The notes beneath the pieces were generated by a model, which was given only the letters and a program-made list of their open reading frames with translations, was not told where the DNA came from and ran no database searches. This document shows positions 7,784-16,294 of a DNA stretch of 64,000 nucleotides, piece after piece. The stretch's first letter is position 1. The number at the start of each line of letters is the position of its first letter. The position numbers were made by a program, and so were the translations under genes. The stretch comes from Pseudoflavitalea sp. G-6-1-2 (GTDB lineage: Bacteria > Bacteroidota > Bacteroidia > Chitinophagales > Chitinophagaceae), in assembly GCF_012927185.1 (NCBI RefSeq), contig NZ_JABBGB010000001.1, positions 1,302,001-1,366,000 of the forward strand, written 5' to 3'.

Positions 7784-10700
7784 ATGAGTGTTTTAGAAAA
7801 CCTTACAGGGAAATTCAAACAGTTCGGTCCAACCACCTGGAGTATAAAGAACAAGACCTCTATATACCTCATGATGCTCTGCGTGAGCTTGATCGGTGTG
7901 TATCAGTTTGTAACCCTCCCCAAAGAACAGTTCCCGGATATTGTGATCCCTACCATATACGTACAAACGATCTATGTAGGTAACTCACCCAAAGACATCG
8001 AAAACCTGGTGAGCCAGCCCATCGAAAAAGAGATCAAGGGCATCACCGGAGCCAAAATAAAAAAAGTAACCAGCACTTCAGTTCAGGACTTCTCCGCCAT
8101 CATGGTTGAGTTTGATACCGATGTAAAAACGGATATCGCCCTGCAGAAAGTGAAAGATGCGGTAGACAAGGCCAAGAAAGATCTTCCTACCGATCTCACA
8201 GAAGAACCCCGCGTACAGGAAGTAAGTTTCTCCGATCAGCCCATCATGTATGTGAACGTTAGCGGAGACTTCGATGTAGTGCAGCTGAAGAAATATGCAG
8301 ATGATCTCAAAGACCGGCTCGAAGAACTGAAGCAGCTCAACCGCGTTGACCTGGTAGGTGCTCCGGAGCGCGAGTTCCAGATCAATGTAGACAACTACAG
8401 AATGCAGAGCGCCAACGTAACTTTCGACGATATCGAAAGAGCCGTGAAGCAGGAGAACCTCGATATTTCAGGAGGTTTGCTCGAAACCGGCGACACCAAG
8501 CGCAACCTGCAGTTGAAAGGACAGTTCAAAACTGCCTACGATATCGAGAAAGTAGTGATCCGCAATAACAAAGGCAGAGCAGTTTACCTGAAAGATATTG
8601 CCCAGATCAAAGACACCATCAAGGAGCGCGAAAGCTACGCACGTCTCGATGGAAAGAATGTGATCACCCTCAACATCATCAAACGTGCCGGTGAGAACCT
8701 CATCGAAACCTCAGATGCAGTTAAGCAGGTGGTAGACGAAATGAAAGCGGAAAGCTTCCCCCGCAATCTTGAAGTGGTGGTAACCGGTGATCAGAGCAAA
8801 ACCACCCGCACTTCTTTCAACGAACTGGTGAATACCATCGTTATCGGCTTTTTGCTGGTACTGATAATTCTGATGTTCTTCATGGGTGTTACCAACGCCT
8901 TCTTTGTGGCGTTGTCGGTGCCGCTCAGCATGTTTGTGGCCTTCCTCTTTTTGCCGGCTGCAGATCTGATCGTAGGATCGCACGTAACCCTCAACTTCAT
9001 CGTGCTGTTTGCATTGCTGTTCGGGCTGGGTATCATTGTGGACGATGCCATTGTGGTGATCGAAAATACCCACCGCATTTTTGTGCAGGCAGGAGGTAAG
9101 CTCAGTGCTGAAAAATCGGCCATGATGGCCGCGGGCGAAGTGTTTGTGCCGGTATTGGCTGGTACGCTCACCACCCTTGCTCCGTTTCTGCCGCTGCTCT
9201 TCTGGCCGGGCATCATTGGCAAGTTCATGATCTACCTGCCAACGATGCTGATATTTACACTCACTGCTTCACTGATTGTGGCGTTTATCATGAACCCCGT
9301 ATTTGCGGTGGATTTCATGAACCACGAAGAGCATGAGAAAAAGAAGTCGGACATCTTCAAAAAGCCCGCTCTCTGGGTGGCTGTAATAGTAGGTGCCATC
9401 CTCGACATAATGGGGTATACCTTCATGGGTAACCTGCTCATCTTTATTGTGCTGCTGGTGATACTGAACACGTATGTGCTCGATGGAATGATCAAAGCAT
9501 TCCAGCACCGCGTACTTCCCTGGATCATGGGCCATTACGAAACCCTGCTTCGCTGGGCGCTTAAAGGATGGAGACCCGTATGGATGCTGATAGGCACTTT
9601 CGTATTGCTGCTGTTCTCGTTCGGGGTCTTCATGGTGAGAAGTCCAAACGTTGTGTTCTTCCCCACCGGCGATCCCAACCAGATCTATGTTTACCTGAAG
9701 CTGCCTGTTGGCGCTGATGTTAATTATACCGACTCCGTTACCAAGATACTGGAAGGCCGCGTTGCCAAAGTGTTGGGAATGGAGAAAGGAAAGAAGAACC
9801 CTGTGGTTGAAAGTGTGATCACCAATATTGCTGTAGGCGCAGGTGATCCGCAGAGCGGCGACAGAAGTACGCGTCCGGAACAAGGTCGTATTCAGGTTTC
9901 GTTTGTAGAGTTTGAAAAACGTCACGGTGTTTCCACCAGACCTTATCTCGATTCTATCCGTGCAGTGGTGAAAGGAATTCCCGGTGCAGAGCTGAGTGTG
10001 AATCAGGAACAGGGTGGTCCTCCAACAGAACCTCCTGTAAATATCGAAGTAGCAAGTGAAGACTTCGATGCGTTGATCAAAACAGCCACGAACCTTAAGA
10101 ACTATCTCGACCGGATTCAGGTGCCCGGTGTGGAAGAACTGAAAATGGATGTGGATCTCACTAATCCGGAGATATCGCTTATTGTTGACCGTGAGCGCGC
10201 CATGATGGAAGGTGTTTCTTCCTATCAGGTAGGTATGCAGATCCGCACCGCTCTCTTCGGAAGAGAACTGAGCAAGATCAAAGATGGAGATGAAGAATAC
10301 AAAATACAGTTGCGTAACGAAGAGCTGCAGAGAAAGAACCTCTCCACGCTGCTGAACATGAATATCACTTTCATGGATCAGTCTTCGGGAAAACTGAAAT
10401 CTGTGCCTATCAACTCACTGGTGAAATATGAGTTCTCCAGTACGCTCGGAAGTGTGAAGAGAAAGAACCAGAAACGTATGATTACCCTGATCAGCAACGT
10501 ACTGGTGTCGCAGGGTTATACACCTACCGGTGTGAATGAAGAGATCGCTAAGCATATTGCCAACTTCAAAGAAAAGGCTGATGGCGTAACGATCAGACAA
10601 ACAGGTGAAGGAGAGCAGCAGGCAGAAACCGGCGCCTTCCTCGGAAAAGCCCTGGTGATTGCGTTGCTGCTGATTCTGCTGATACTTGTGATACAGTTCA

Positions 10701-11362
10701 ACTCTATCAGTAAATCGGTGATCATTCTTACAGAGATCATTTTCAGCGTAATTGGTGTGCTGCTTGGATTCGGCATCACAAAAATGGAAGTGTCGGTGGT
10801 GATGACGGGTATCGGTATCGTAGGTCTGGCAGGTATTGTGGTGAAGAACGGTATCCTGGTGATCGAGTTTGCCGATGAGCTGCGCATGCGGGGAATGAAA
10901 ACCCGCGAAGCAGTGATCCAGGCTGGTAAAACACGTATCATTCCTGTACTGTTAACGGCAGTGGCGGCCATTCTCGGTCTCATTCCGCTGGCGGTAGGTT
11001 TCAATATCGATTTCGTGAGAATGTTCTCTGAACTGAATCCGCATATATTCTTCGGTGGTGACAATGCCGTGTTCTGGAAGCCGCTTTCGTGGACCATCAT
11101 CTTCGGTCTGGCATTTGCCTTCTTCATGACGCTCGTGATTGTACCAAGCATGTACCTGATTGCTGAAAGGCTGAGACGCCCGACACGCAATATGTTCGGA
11201 GGAAAATGGGTGAGCTTCATGGGCATTCCGCCGCTGACTGTAGCGTTCATTTTCATGGTGTTTGCCGTGATGATCAAACATGGTTTCAAACGCAGAAAAA
11301 GAGTTAGAAAAATGGCCAATAATCCTAAAGTGAATGAAGCATTCACAGGAAGTTGGTTCTGA
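7784..11362 (+). CDS. RND family efflux permease
   Basis: 1192-residue proton-driven inner-membrane pump of the AcrB/MdtB type. The proton relay is intact: the adjacent aspartates D420-D421 in G-I-I-V-D-D-A-I-V-V-I-E-N (TM4) and K1021 in V-V-K-N-G-I-L-V-I-E-F-A-D (TM10). It is roughly 150 residues longer than AcrB. Part of the excess is an extra hydrophobic stretch at about 530-572 between TM6 and the second half, and part is a longer C-terminus with another hydrophobic segment followed by a basic tail. The substrate is unknown. It is the last gene of the tetR-tolC-adaptor-pump operon and is followed by a strong terminator. Confidence 0.95.
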   Translation: MSVLENLTGKFKQFGPTTWSIKNKTSIYLMMLCVSLIGVYQFVTLPKEQFPDIVIPTIYVQTIYVGNSPKDIENLVSQPIEKEIKGITGAKIKKVTSTSVQDFSAIMVEFDTDVKTDIALQKVKDAVDKAKKDLPTDLTEEPRVQEVSFSDQPIMYVNVSGDFDVVQLKKYADDLKDRLEELKQLNRVDLVGAPEREFQINVDNYRMQSANVTFDDIERAVKQENLDISGGLLETGDTKRNLQLKGQFKTAYDIEKVVIRNNKGRAVYLKDIAQIKDTIKERESYARLDGKNVITLNIIKRAGENLIETSDAVKQVVDEMKAESFPRNLEVVVTGDQSKTTRTSFNELVNTIVIGFLLVLIILMFFMGVTNAFFVALSVPLSMFVAFLFLPAADLIVGSHVTLNFIVLFALLFGLGIIVDDAIVVIENTHRIFVQAGGKLSAEKSAMMAAGEVFVPVLAGTLTTLAPFLPLLFWPGIIGKFMIYLPTMLIFTLTASLIVAFIMNPVFAVDFMNHEEHEKKKSDIFKKPALWVAVIVGAILDIMGYTFMGNLLIFIVLLVILNTYVLDGMIKAFQHRVLPWIMGHYETLLRWALKGWRPVWMLIGTFVLLLFSFGVFMVRSPNVVFFPTGDPNQIYVYLKLPVGADVNYTDSVTKILEGRVAKVLGMEKGKKNPVVESVITNIAVGAGDPQSGDRSTRPEQGRIQVSFVEFEKRHGVSTRPYLDSIRAVVKGIPGAELSVNQEQGGPPTEPPVNIEVASEDFDALIKTATNLKNYLDRIQVPGVEELKMDVDLTNPEISLIVDRERAMMEGVSSYQVGMQIRTALFGRELSKIKDGDEEYKIQLRNEELQRKNLSTLLNMNITFMDQSSGKLKSVPINSLVKYEFSSTLGSVKRKNQKRMITLISNVLVSQGYTPTGVNEEIAKHIANFKEKADGVTIRQTGEGEQQAETGAFLGKALVIALLLILLILVIQFNSISKSVIILTEIIFSVIGVLLGFGITKMEVSVVMTGIGIVGLAGIVVKNGILVIEFADELRMRGMKTREAVIQAGKTRIIPVLLTAVAAILGLIPLAVGFNIDFVRMFSELNPHIFFGGDNAVFWKPLSWTIIFGLAFAFFMTLVIVPSMYLIAERLRRPTRNMFGGKWVSFMGIPPLTVAFIFMVFAVMIKHGFKRRKRVRKMANNPKVNEAFTGSWF

Positions 11363-11394
11363 TCATTGCTATTAACCATTAACCCAGTTAAAGC

Positions 11395-11427
11395 CGGGGG
11401 TACATTCGCTGTACCCCCGTTCTTTTT
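11395..11427 (+). terminator. Terminator of the efflux operon
   Basis: 9-bp G/C-rich stem (11395-11403 with 11411-11419), 7-nt loop, then TCTTTTTG. It lies 33 nt after the RND pump stop. Confidence 0.85.
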
Positions 11428-11572
11428 GAAACGCTTTGCCGGCAGTAGCAGGCGTTTTGCCGGAAAATTTTGAGCAGCCCGTAATTTTTCTTTTCCTGCT
11501 GCTACTAATATTGAACAAACCTTTATTAATGATTAATATTGCGAACGCAGTATTTGCAATAAAACAATAAGT

Positions 11573-12367
11573 ATGAGAACAAACCACGAGATAGACTATC
11601 GCATTTTCGGAGAAGAAATGCAATATGTTGAAGTTGAGCTCGACCCCAACGAAACAGCCATCGCAGAAAGCGGCGCCTTTATGATGATGGATGATGGCAT
11701 TCAGATGGAAACCATTTTTGGTGATGGAGCCAAAGCACAGCAAGGTTTCTTCGGCAAACTGATGTCTGCCGGTAAACGTGTGCTCACTGGTGAAAGCCTC
11801 TTCATGACTGCCTTCACCAATGTTGGCCATGGAAAACGCAGAGTGAGTTTTGCATCACCTTATCCCGGTAAGATCATTCCACTCGATCTGATGCAGTTCG
11901 GAGGAAAGATCGTTGCTCAGAAAGATTCCTTCCTCTGTGCCGCGAAAGGTGTGAGTGTGGGCATCGAGTTCCAGCGCAAGCTCGGAACCGGTCTGTTTGG
12001 TGGTGAAGGTTTCATTATGCAAAAGCTCGAAGGTGATGGCATGGCATTCGTACATGCAGGTGGTCACGTATTCGAAAGAGAATTGCAGGCAGGTGAAATG
12101 CTGCGCATCGATACAGGATGTTTGGTTGCCTATACGCAAACTATCGACTACGATATTCAGTTTGTAGGTGGCATCAAAAATACACTCTTCGGTGGTGAAG
12201 GTCTTTTCTTCGCTACGCTGCGTGGCCCTGGTAAAGTGTGGATCCAGACATTGCCGATCAGCCGTCTGGCGGGCAGGATACTTGCTTACGGAACTACCAG
12301 CCGCAAAGAAGAAGGAAGCATTCTCGGCGGATTGGGCAATATGCTCGATGGCGACGGATGGAGATAA
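11573..12367 (+). CDS. AIM24 / TIGR00266 family protein
   Basis: 264 residues of the AIM24 family, a beta-rich fold found in bacteria and, in yeast, in mitochondria. The biochemical role of the bacterial members is not established. Family features visible are [16 protein letters not shown] near residue 22, the G-F-F-G-K-L ... [11 protein letters not shown] block, [13 protein letters not shown] near 142, and T-L-P-I-S-R-L-A near the C-terminus. There is no signal peptide or transmembrane segment, so it is cytosolic or peripheral. It is a single gene, convergent with ricT, sharing a bidirectional terminator. Confidence 0.9.
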   Translation: MRTNHEIDYRIFGEEMQYVEVELDPNETAIAESGAFMMMDDGIQMETIFGDGAKAQQGFFGKLMSAGKRVLTGESLFMTAFTNVGHGKRRVSFASPYPGKIIPLDLMQFGGKIVAQKDSFLCAAKGVSVGIEFQRKLGTGLFGGEGFIMQKLEGDGMAFVHAGGHVFERELQAGEMLRIDTGCLVAYTQTIDYDIQFVGGIKNTLFGGEGLFFATLRGPGKVWIQTLPISRLAGRILAYGTTSRKEEGSILGGLGNMLDGDGWR

Positions 12368-12397
12368 GAATAATCTGAAGGAAGTTTTAGCATAAAT

Positions 12398-12428
12398 AAA
12401 AAAGCAGGCTCTCAAGGCCTGCTTTTTT
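12398..12428. terminator. Bidirectional terminator between AIM24-family gene and ricT
   Basis: Perfect 12-bp stem (12398-12409 with 12417-12428) flanked by A on one side and T on the other, so it can work for both convergent genes. Confidence 0.85.
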
Positions 12429-12465
12429 ATTGAATTCAGTTGCAGTGATGCTGCAAACAATTGCT

Positions 12466-14121
12466 TTATGCCTGCGGCTGTTGCGGCGGCGTTCCGCTAT
12501 CATCCTTGCCTTGTTGCGGCTTCTGAATGCGTGGCTGTTGCGGACGCTGCTGTTGCTGCGGCTTTTGAGATTGTTGTGTTTGTTGCTGTTGTGGGCGCTG
12601 ACCATTTTGCTGGCTGGATTGCTGAGGTTTTTGACCCTGTCCACCCTGGCCTTGCTGCGGCTTCTGCCCCTGTTGAGGTTTCTGCCCCTGGTTTTGCTGT
12701 CCCTGCTGCTGGCCCTGTCCCTGTTGCTTTTGCTGTTGTTGCGGACGCTGACCCTGTTGCTGATTGGACTGCGGTCTTTGTCCCTGCTGTTGCTGCGGCT
12801 TCTGTCCCTGTGCCTGTTGACCCTGTGCGCCTTGCTGAGGTTTTTGTCCCTGCTGTCCGCCCTGTTGTGGACGTTGACCTTGTTGCTGAGGACGTTGCTG
12901 CGTTTGCTTCTGAGGTTGAGTTCCCTGCTGTTTCTGTTGCGGGCGCTGACCTTGCTGCTGTTGTGCGCCACCTTTTTGTTGTGGTGCTCTTTCTTTGCTG
13001 CCTCCGCCACCGTGACGTTTTTTCTTCTCGGCCTTGTCGAGGCTGCGCAAACTGATCTGTCCAACTACATCCACAAATTCAGGTTCTACTTCTTTCGGTC
13101 TGCTGGTAGTTACATCCACTGGTTCCAGCTCATCGGGAATGATACCCTGCGCATTCAGTTGTTTGATCTTGCGCACACGCTCGATGGTGAGCGGGTATTG
13201 TTTGTTGCTGTCTGGCAACATATACCACATCAGGTTCTTGAAAATATCTTTCTTGATAAGATTGGCGTAACCTTTGGCTACCTGAATGCTTTCTGCATTG
13301 TCCGGGAAATGCTGCAGTGCATCGAGGTAAGTATCGAGTTCATAGTTGAGGCAACATTTGAGACGGCCGCACTGACCGCTCAGTTTGCTCTGGTTGATGC
13401 TGAGGTTCTGATAACGCGCCGCAGTAGTGTTCACCGATTTGAAATCGCTGAGCCAGGTGCTGCAGCAGAGTTCGCGGCCGCAACTGCCGATACCGCCCAC
13501 TTTGGCGGCTTCCTGGCGTGCACCGATCTGGCGCATCTCCACTTTCAGTTTGAACTCGCGGGCATATACTTTAATGAGCTCGCGGAAATCCACACGGTCG
13601 TCCGCAATGTAGAAGAAGGTAGCCTTGCGGCCATCTGCCTGAATTTCTACTTCGCTCACCTTCATGTTCAGATTGAGTTGCTTGGCAATGGCGCGAGAAT
13701 GAATAAGTGCTTCTTTTTCACGGCCTTTATTCAGTTGCCATATTTCGAGGTCTTTGTCGGAAGACCTTCTGAGGATCTTTTTCATTTCGGGCTCAAACTC
13801 GTTCAGCCCTTTCTTTTTCAATTGCATGCGTACCACTTCGCCGGTAACGCTTACGGAGCCTACGTCGAAACCGCTTACACCTTCAACCGTAACCAGGTCT
13901 CCTTTTTCGAGATGGTGAACGGTGCTGTTTCTGAAATAGTCTTTGCGGCTTCCGTTGTTGAAACTGATCTCTATTACTTTACAGCTACTGTCTTCATCAC
14001 TGATCGGAAGATTCACGAGCCAGTCGAACACATTCATTCTGTTACAGCCACCCGTGCTGCAACCTCCGTTACTTTTGCAGCCGGCTACTTTGCCGTCTGT
14101 ACCGCATGAACTACATCCCAT
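12466..14121 (-). CDS. ricT: RicT/PSP1-family iron-sulfur regulatory protein with Gln-rich tail
   Basis: 551 residues. The core (about 45-300) is the PSP1/RicT domain. It carries conserved cysteines in I-G-S-C-G-R-E-L-C-C and S-G-Q-C-G-R-L-K-C-C, plus an N-terminal cysteine cluster (C3, C6, C15, C21, C26). In Bacillus, RicT works with RicA and RicF as an iron-sulfur complex that steers RNase Y mRNA processing; in Bacteroidota the role is not established. From about residue 377 to the end the protein is a low-complexity tail of Q, P, G and K (repeats of the type G-Q-R-P-Q-Q and G-Q-K-P-Q-Q), which Bacillus RicT lacks. It sits downstream of holB, a common Bacteroidota arrangement, but gldH, often next, is absent here. 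Confidence 0.9.
   Translation of the reverse strand: MGCSSCGTDGKVAGCKSNGGCSTGGCNRMNVFDWLVNLPISDEDSSCKVIEISFNNGSRKDYFRNSTVHHLEKGDLVTVEGVSGFDVGSVSVTGEVVRMQLKKKGLNEFEPEMKKILRRSSDKDLEIWQLNKGREKEALIHSRAIAKQLNLNMKVSEVEIQADGRKATFFYIADDRVDFRELIKVYAREFKLKVEMRQIGARQEAAKVGGIGSCGRELCCSTWLSDFKSVNTTAARYQNLSINQSKLSGQCGRLKCCLNYELDTYLDALQHFPDNAESIQVAKGYANLIKKDIFKNLMWYMLPDSNKQYPLTIERVRKIKQLNAQGIIPDELEPVDVTTSRPKEVEPEFVDVVGQISLRSLDKAEKKKRHGGGGSKERAPQQKGGAQQQQGQRPQQKQQGTQPQKQTQQRPQQQGQRPQQGGQQGQKPQQGAQGQQAQGQKPQQQQGQRPQSNQQQGQRPQQQQKQQGQGQQQGQQNQGQKPQQGQKPQQGQGGQGQKPQQSSQQNGQRPQQQQTQQSQKPQQQQRPQQPRIQKPQQGKDDSGTPPQQPQA
12475..13000 (-). repeat. Gln/Pro/Gly-rich coding repeat in ricT
   Basis: Imperfect short tandem repeats of CAG/CAA-rich codons encode alternating G-Q-K-P-Q-Q and G-Q-R-P-Q-Q units. 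The unit length varies, so this looks like slippage-prone coding DNA rather than a regular satellite. Confidence 0.8.
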
Positions 14122-14349
14122 TCTTATGTTGAATTGACGATGATTAAATATGATTTATGTAGACGCCGGTACAGGTGATAAAAAGGAGGGAGTACATGCA
14201 ATACAATATGCCAACAGTTAAACACTGATTAGCATGCCAATATTTATATATAGCAATGTAAGACAGACTCAGATGATGCTTTCGCTCCTGTTCACAACTT
14301 CGTGCCGCACAAACCACCCTTTCACCTATTTCTGCACAGGCTGATATTA

Positions 14350-14357
14350 CAAATATA
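14350..14357 (-). promoter_or_regulatory. Candidate -7 box for ricT
   Basis: Reads TATATTTG on the minus strand (consensus TAnnTTTG), in the 259-nt gap between holB and ricT. It would give a leader of about 220 nt, and no -33 box is clear. Confidence 0.3.
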
Positions 14358-14380
14358 GGTTTTTAGAACTAAAAGGGGGG

Positions 14381-15583
14381 CTATAACACGGAGAGGGTCT
14401 GGCGGGTAGCCATTATATGGTATAATTTGATGGTGAGGGCGTGGAACAACATCTTCGCATTAGCATTTCTTTCAATATAATACGCGGCGTTATCCAACTC
14501 TTTAATGATGGCTTCCTGCTGTCCGAAGCCGGAAATCTTATTGAGACGGAGGGCAAAATCTTTTTCAGCCTCAGGCAGGTGGAGGGCGTCGGGGCCCATC
14601 GCCTGAAGGCGGATCGCCTGCTCGAGCAGGTGATTGAAGTACCGCAGAAACTGTTTCTGCTTCTCTCTTCCCAGCTTGCTTACATCTTCTACCCACTTAA
14701 CCTGGGAGATGGGGCCATTCTTCAAAACGGCATTGAGCCATTCGCGCACGAGGGAGAGCCAGTCTTCTCCGGCATGGTTCAGCAGCTGGAGCGCTTCGCG
14801 GTAATTACCCTCGGCAATGCTGGCAATCTGCCGGGCCTGATCGGGTTGAATTCCAGCGCGGGTGTTGAGGGCATCCGCAATTTCGTTGGTGGTGAGCGAA
14901 GGGATCTTTACCAGCTGGGTGCGGCTGAGAATGGTGGCCAGTATCGCGGCTTCGTTCTCTGCAACCAGAATAAAAAGTGTGTCGGCTGGTGGTTCCTCAA
15001 TTAATTTGAGCAGTTTATTGCCTTCGTTACCGAGGTACTCAGGCATCCAGAGCACCAGTATTTTGAAGCCGCTTTCAAAACTCTTGAGGTTGAGTTTGCG
15101 GATGATGTCGTTACACTCGTAGGCGGTGATATTTCCCTGCTTGTTCTCGGCTCCGATGAATTGCAGCCAGTCGTACACATTGCCGTAAGGGTATTGATTC
15201 ATGAACTCGCGCCACTCGGTAATGTAATCTGTACTGAGCGGTTTGTCGCCCGCTTTTCTTGGAATCACCGGATAAGAAAAGTGGATGTCCGGATGCATCA
15301 TTTGTTGTGCCTTCAGGCAGGATGCACATTCTCCGCAGGCATCGAACAATTGCACGGGAGCCGCTGCGGGTTCTGCCTCTCCGAATAAGGATGGTCCGGC
15401 ATCAGCTTTCTTCCCATTTGCTTTCTCACATACCACGTACTGGGCAAAAGCCATTGCCATGGGCAATGCGCCGCTTCCTTCCCTTCCGAGAAACAAGAGG
15501 GCGTGACTAAGCCTGTTCTGTTGCACCATTTCTGCGAGGTGCTGTTTGGTATCAGCCTGACCAATTACTTTTTTGAAAGACAT
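14381..15583 (-). CDS. holB: DNA polymerase III delta-prime subunit
   Basis: 400 residues of the AAA+ clamp-loader family. It is a stator subunit of the complex that loads the beta clamp at the replication fork. Seen: the N-terminal F-K-K-V-I-G-Q-A-D-T-K-Q-H-L, a degenerate Walker A (F-L-G-R-E-G-S-G-A-L, no lysine, as expected for the non-catalytic delta-prime), a zinc module C-G-E-C-A-S-C, and the sensor-1 stretch L-I-E-E-P-P-A-D-T-L-F-I-L-V-A. The frame is open to 15700, but the ATG at 15583 gives the family N-terminus. It is followed by ricT on the same strand, 259 nt on. Confidence 0.93.
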   Translation of the reverse strand: MSFKKVIGQADTKQHLAEMVQQNRLSHALLFLGREGSGALPMAMAFAQYVVCEKANGKKADAGPSLFGEAEPAAAPVQLFDACGECASCLKAQQMMHPDIHFSYPVIPRKAGDKPLSTDYITEWREFMNQYPYGNVYDWLQFIGAENKQGNITAYECNDIIRKLNLKSFESGFKILVLWMPEYLGNEGNKLLKLIEEPPADTLFILVAENEAAILATILSRTQLVKIPSLTTNEIADALNTRAGIQPDQARQIASIAEGNYREALQLLNHAGEDWLSLVREWLNAVLKNGPISQVKWVEDVSKLGREKQKQFLRYFNHLLEQAIRLQAMGPDALHLPEAEKDFALRLNKISGFGQQEAIIKELDNAAYYIERNANAKMLFHALTIKLYHIMATRQTLSVL

Positions 15584-15666
15584 GAGTGCGAAGATACAAA
15601 AGGATATGGTTGCCCAAGAGAGTTGTGCATTGCTTACTTTGCGGGTGCCCCGCGAAATAAATGCAA

Positions 15667-15697
15667 CAAGGCCATAGCAATGAGTGCTATGGCCTTG
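15667..15697 (-). terminator. Hairpin after the glutathione peroxidase gene
   Basis: 13-bp perfect stem (15667-15679 with 15685-15697) with a 5-nt loop. The T-tract on the minus strand is poor, so it may be a weak terminator or a processing/stability hairpin. Confidence 0.5.
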
Positions 15698-15719
15698 CAA
15701 GTATATTGACTGCTGAAAA

Positions 15720-16232
15720 TTAGTTGAGATACTTCAGAATCTCCGGATCATTTGGCTTCACTTTACTGGGGAACACTGTAACCAGCTTTCCGTTCTCATC
15801 TACCAGAAATTTGGTGAAGTTCCATTTCACAGGATCTTCGATGCCCAGTTTCTTCGCTTCTTCGTTGAGGTATTTGTACAGTGGGTGAATATCATCCCCC
15901 TTCACAGAAATTTTTTCGGCCATCGGGAAGGTTACGCCGTAATTCTTTTGGCAGAACTCCTGAATGTCCTTGTTGGTGCCGGGTTCCTGTTCTCCGAAGT
16001 TGTTGGCAGGAAATCCGAGGATCACCAGTTTGTCTTTATGTGCTTCGTAGAGCGTTTCCAGTTCAGCGTATTGTTTAGTGTATCCGCATTTGCTGGCAGT
16101 GTTCACAATTAATATCTTCTTGCCTTTGTAATCGGCCAGATTGATGGTGTCGCCGGAGAGGCCGGGAACTTTGAAGTCGTAAATTCCTATTCCTGCAGCG
16201 AGAACCAGGGAAAGCAATAAAAGGCGTATCAT
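15720..16232 (-). CDS. Glutathione peroxidase family protein (thiol peroxidase)
   Basis: 170 residues. It reduces hydroperoxides; bacterial cysteine-type members mostly use thioredoxin rather than glutathione. The catalytic residues are in place: C49 in N-T-A-S-K-C-G-Y-T (Cys, not selenocysteine), Q82 in F-G-E-Q-E-P-G, and W137-N138 in K-W-N-F-T-K-F. An N-terminal hydrophobic stretch (residues 2-16) suggests export or membrane anchoring, so it likely protects the periplasm. It is a single gene with a hairpin downstream. Confidence 0.92.
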   Translation of the reverse strand: MIRLLLLSLVLAAGIGIYDFKVPGLSGDTINLADYKGKKILIVNTASKCGYTKQYAELETLYEAHKDKLVILGFPANNFGEQEPGTNKDIQEFCQKNYGVTFPMAEKISVKGDDIHPLYKYLNEEAKKLGIEDPVKWNFTKFLVDENGKLVTVFPSKVKPNDPEILKYLN

Positions 16233-16294
16233 AATCTGAATGTTTAATAGTATGAAGCTAATACAAGAATTGTACTAAAATGGTTGCCTGAATA

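Noticed and set aside
12475-13000. CRISPR-like repeated DNA
   Set aside because: Repeats are coding, irregular and have no spacers.
12430-14109. 559-codon leucine-rich frame opposite ricT
   Set aside because: It is the antisense of the CAG/CAA repeat and the ricT core. Amino-acid use is abnormal and ricT is clearly the gene.
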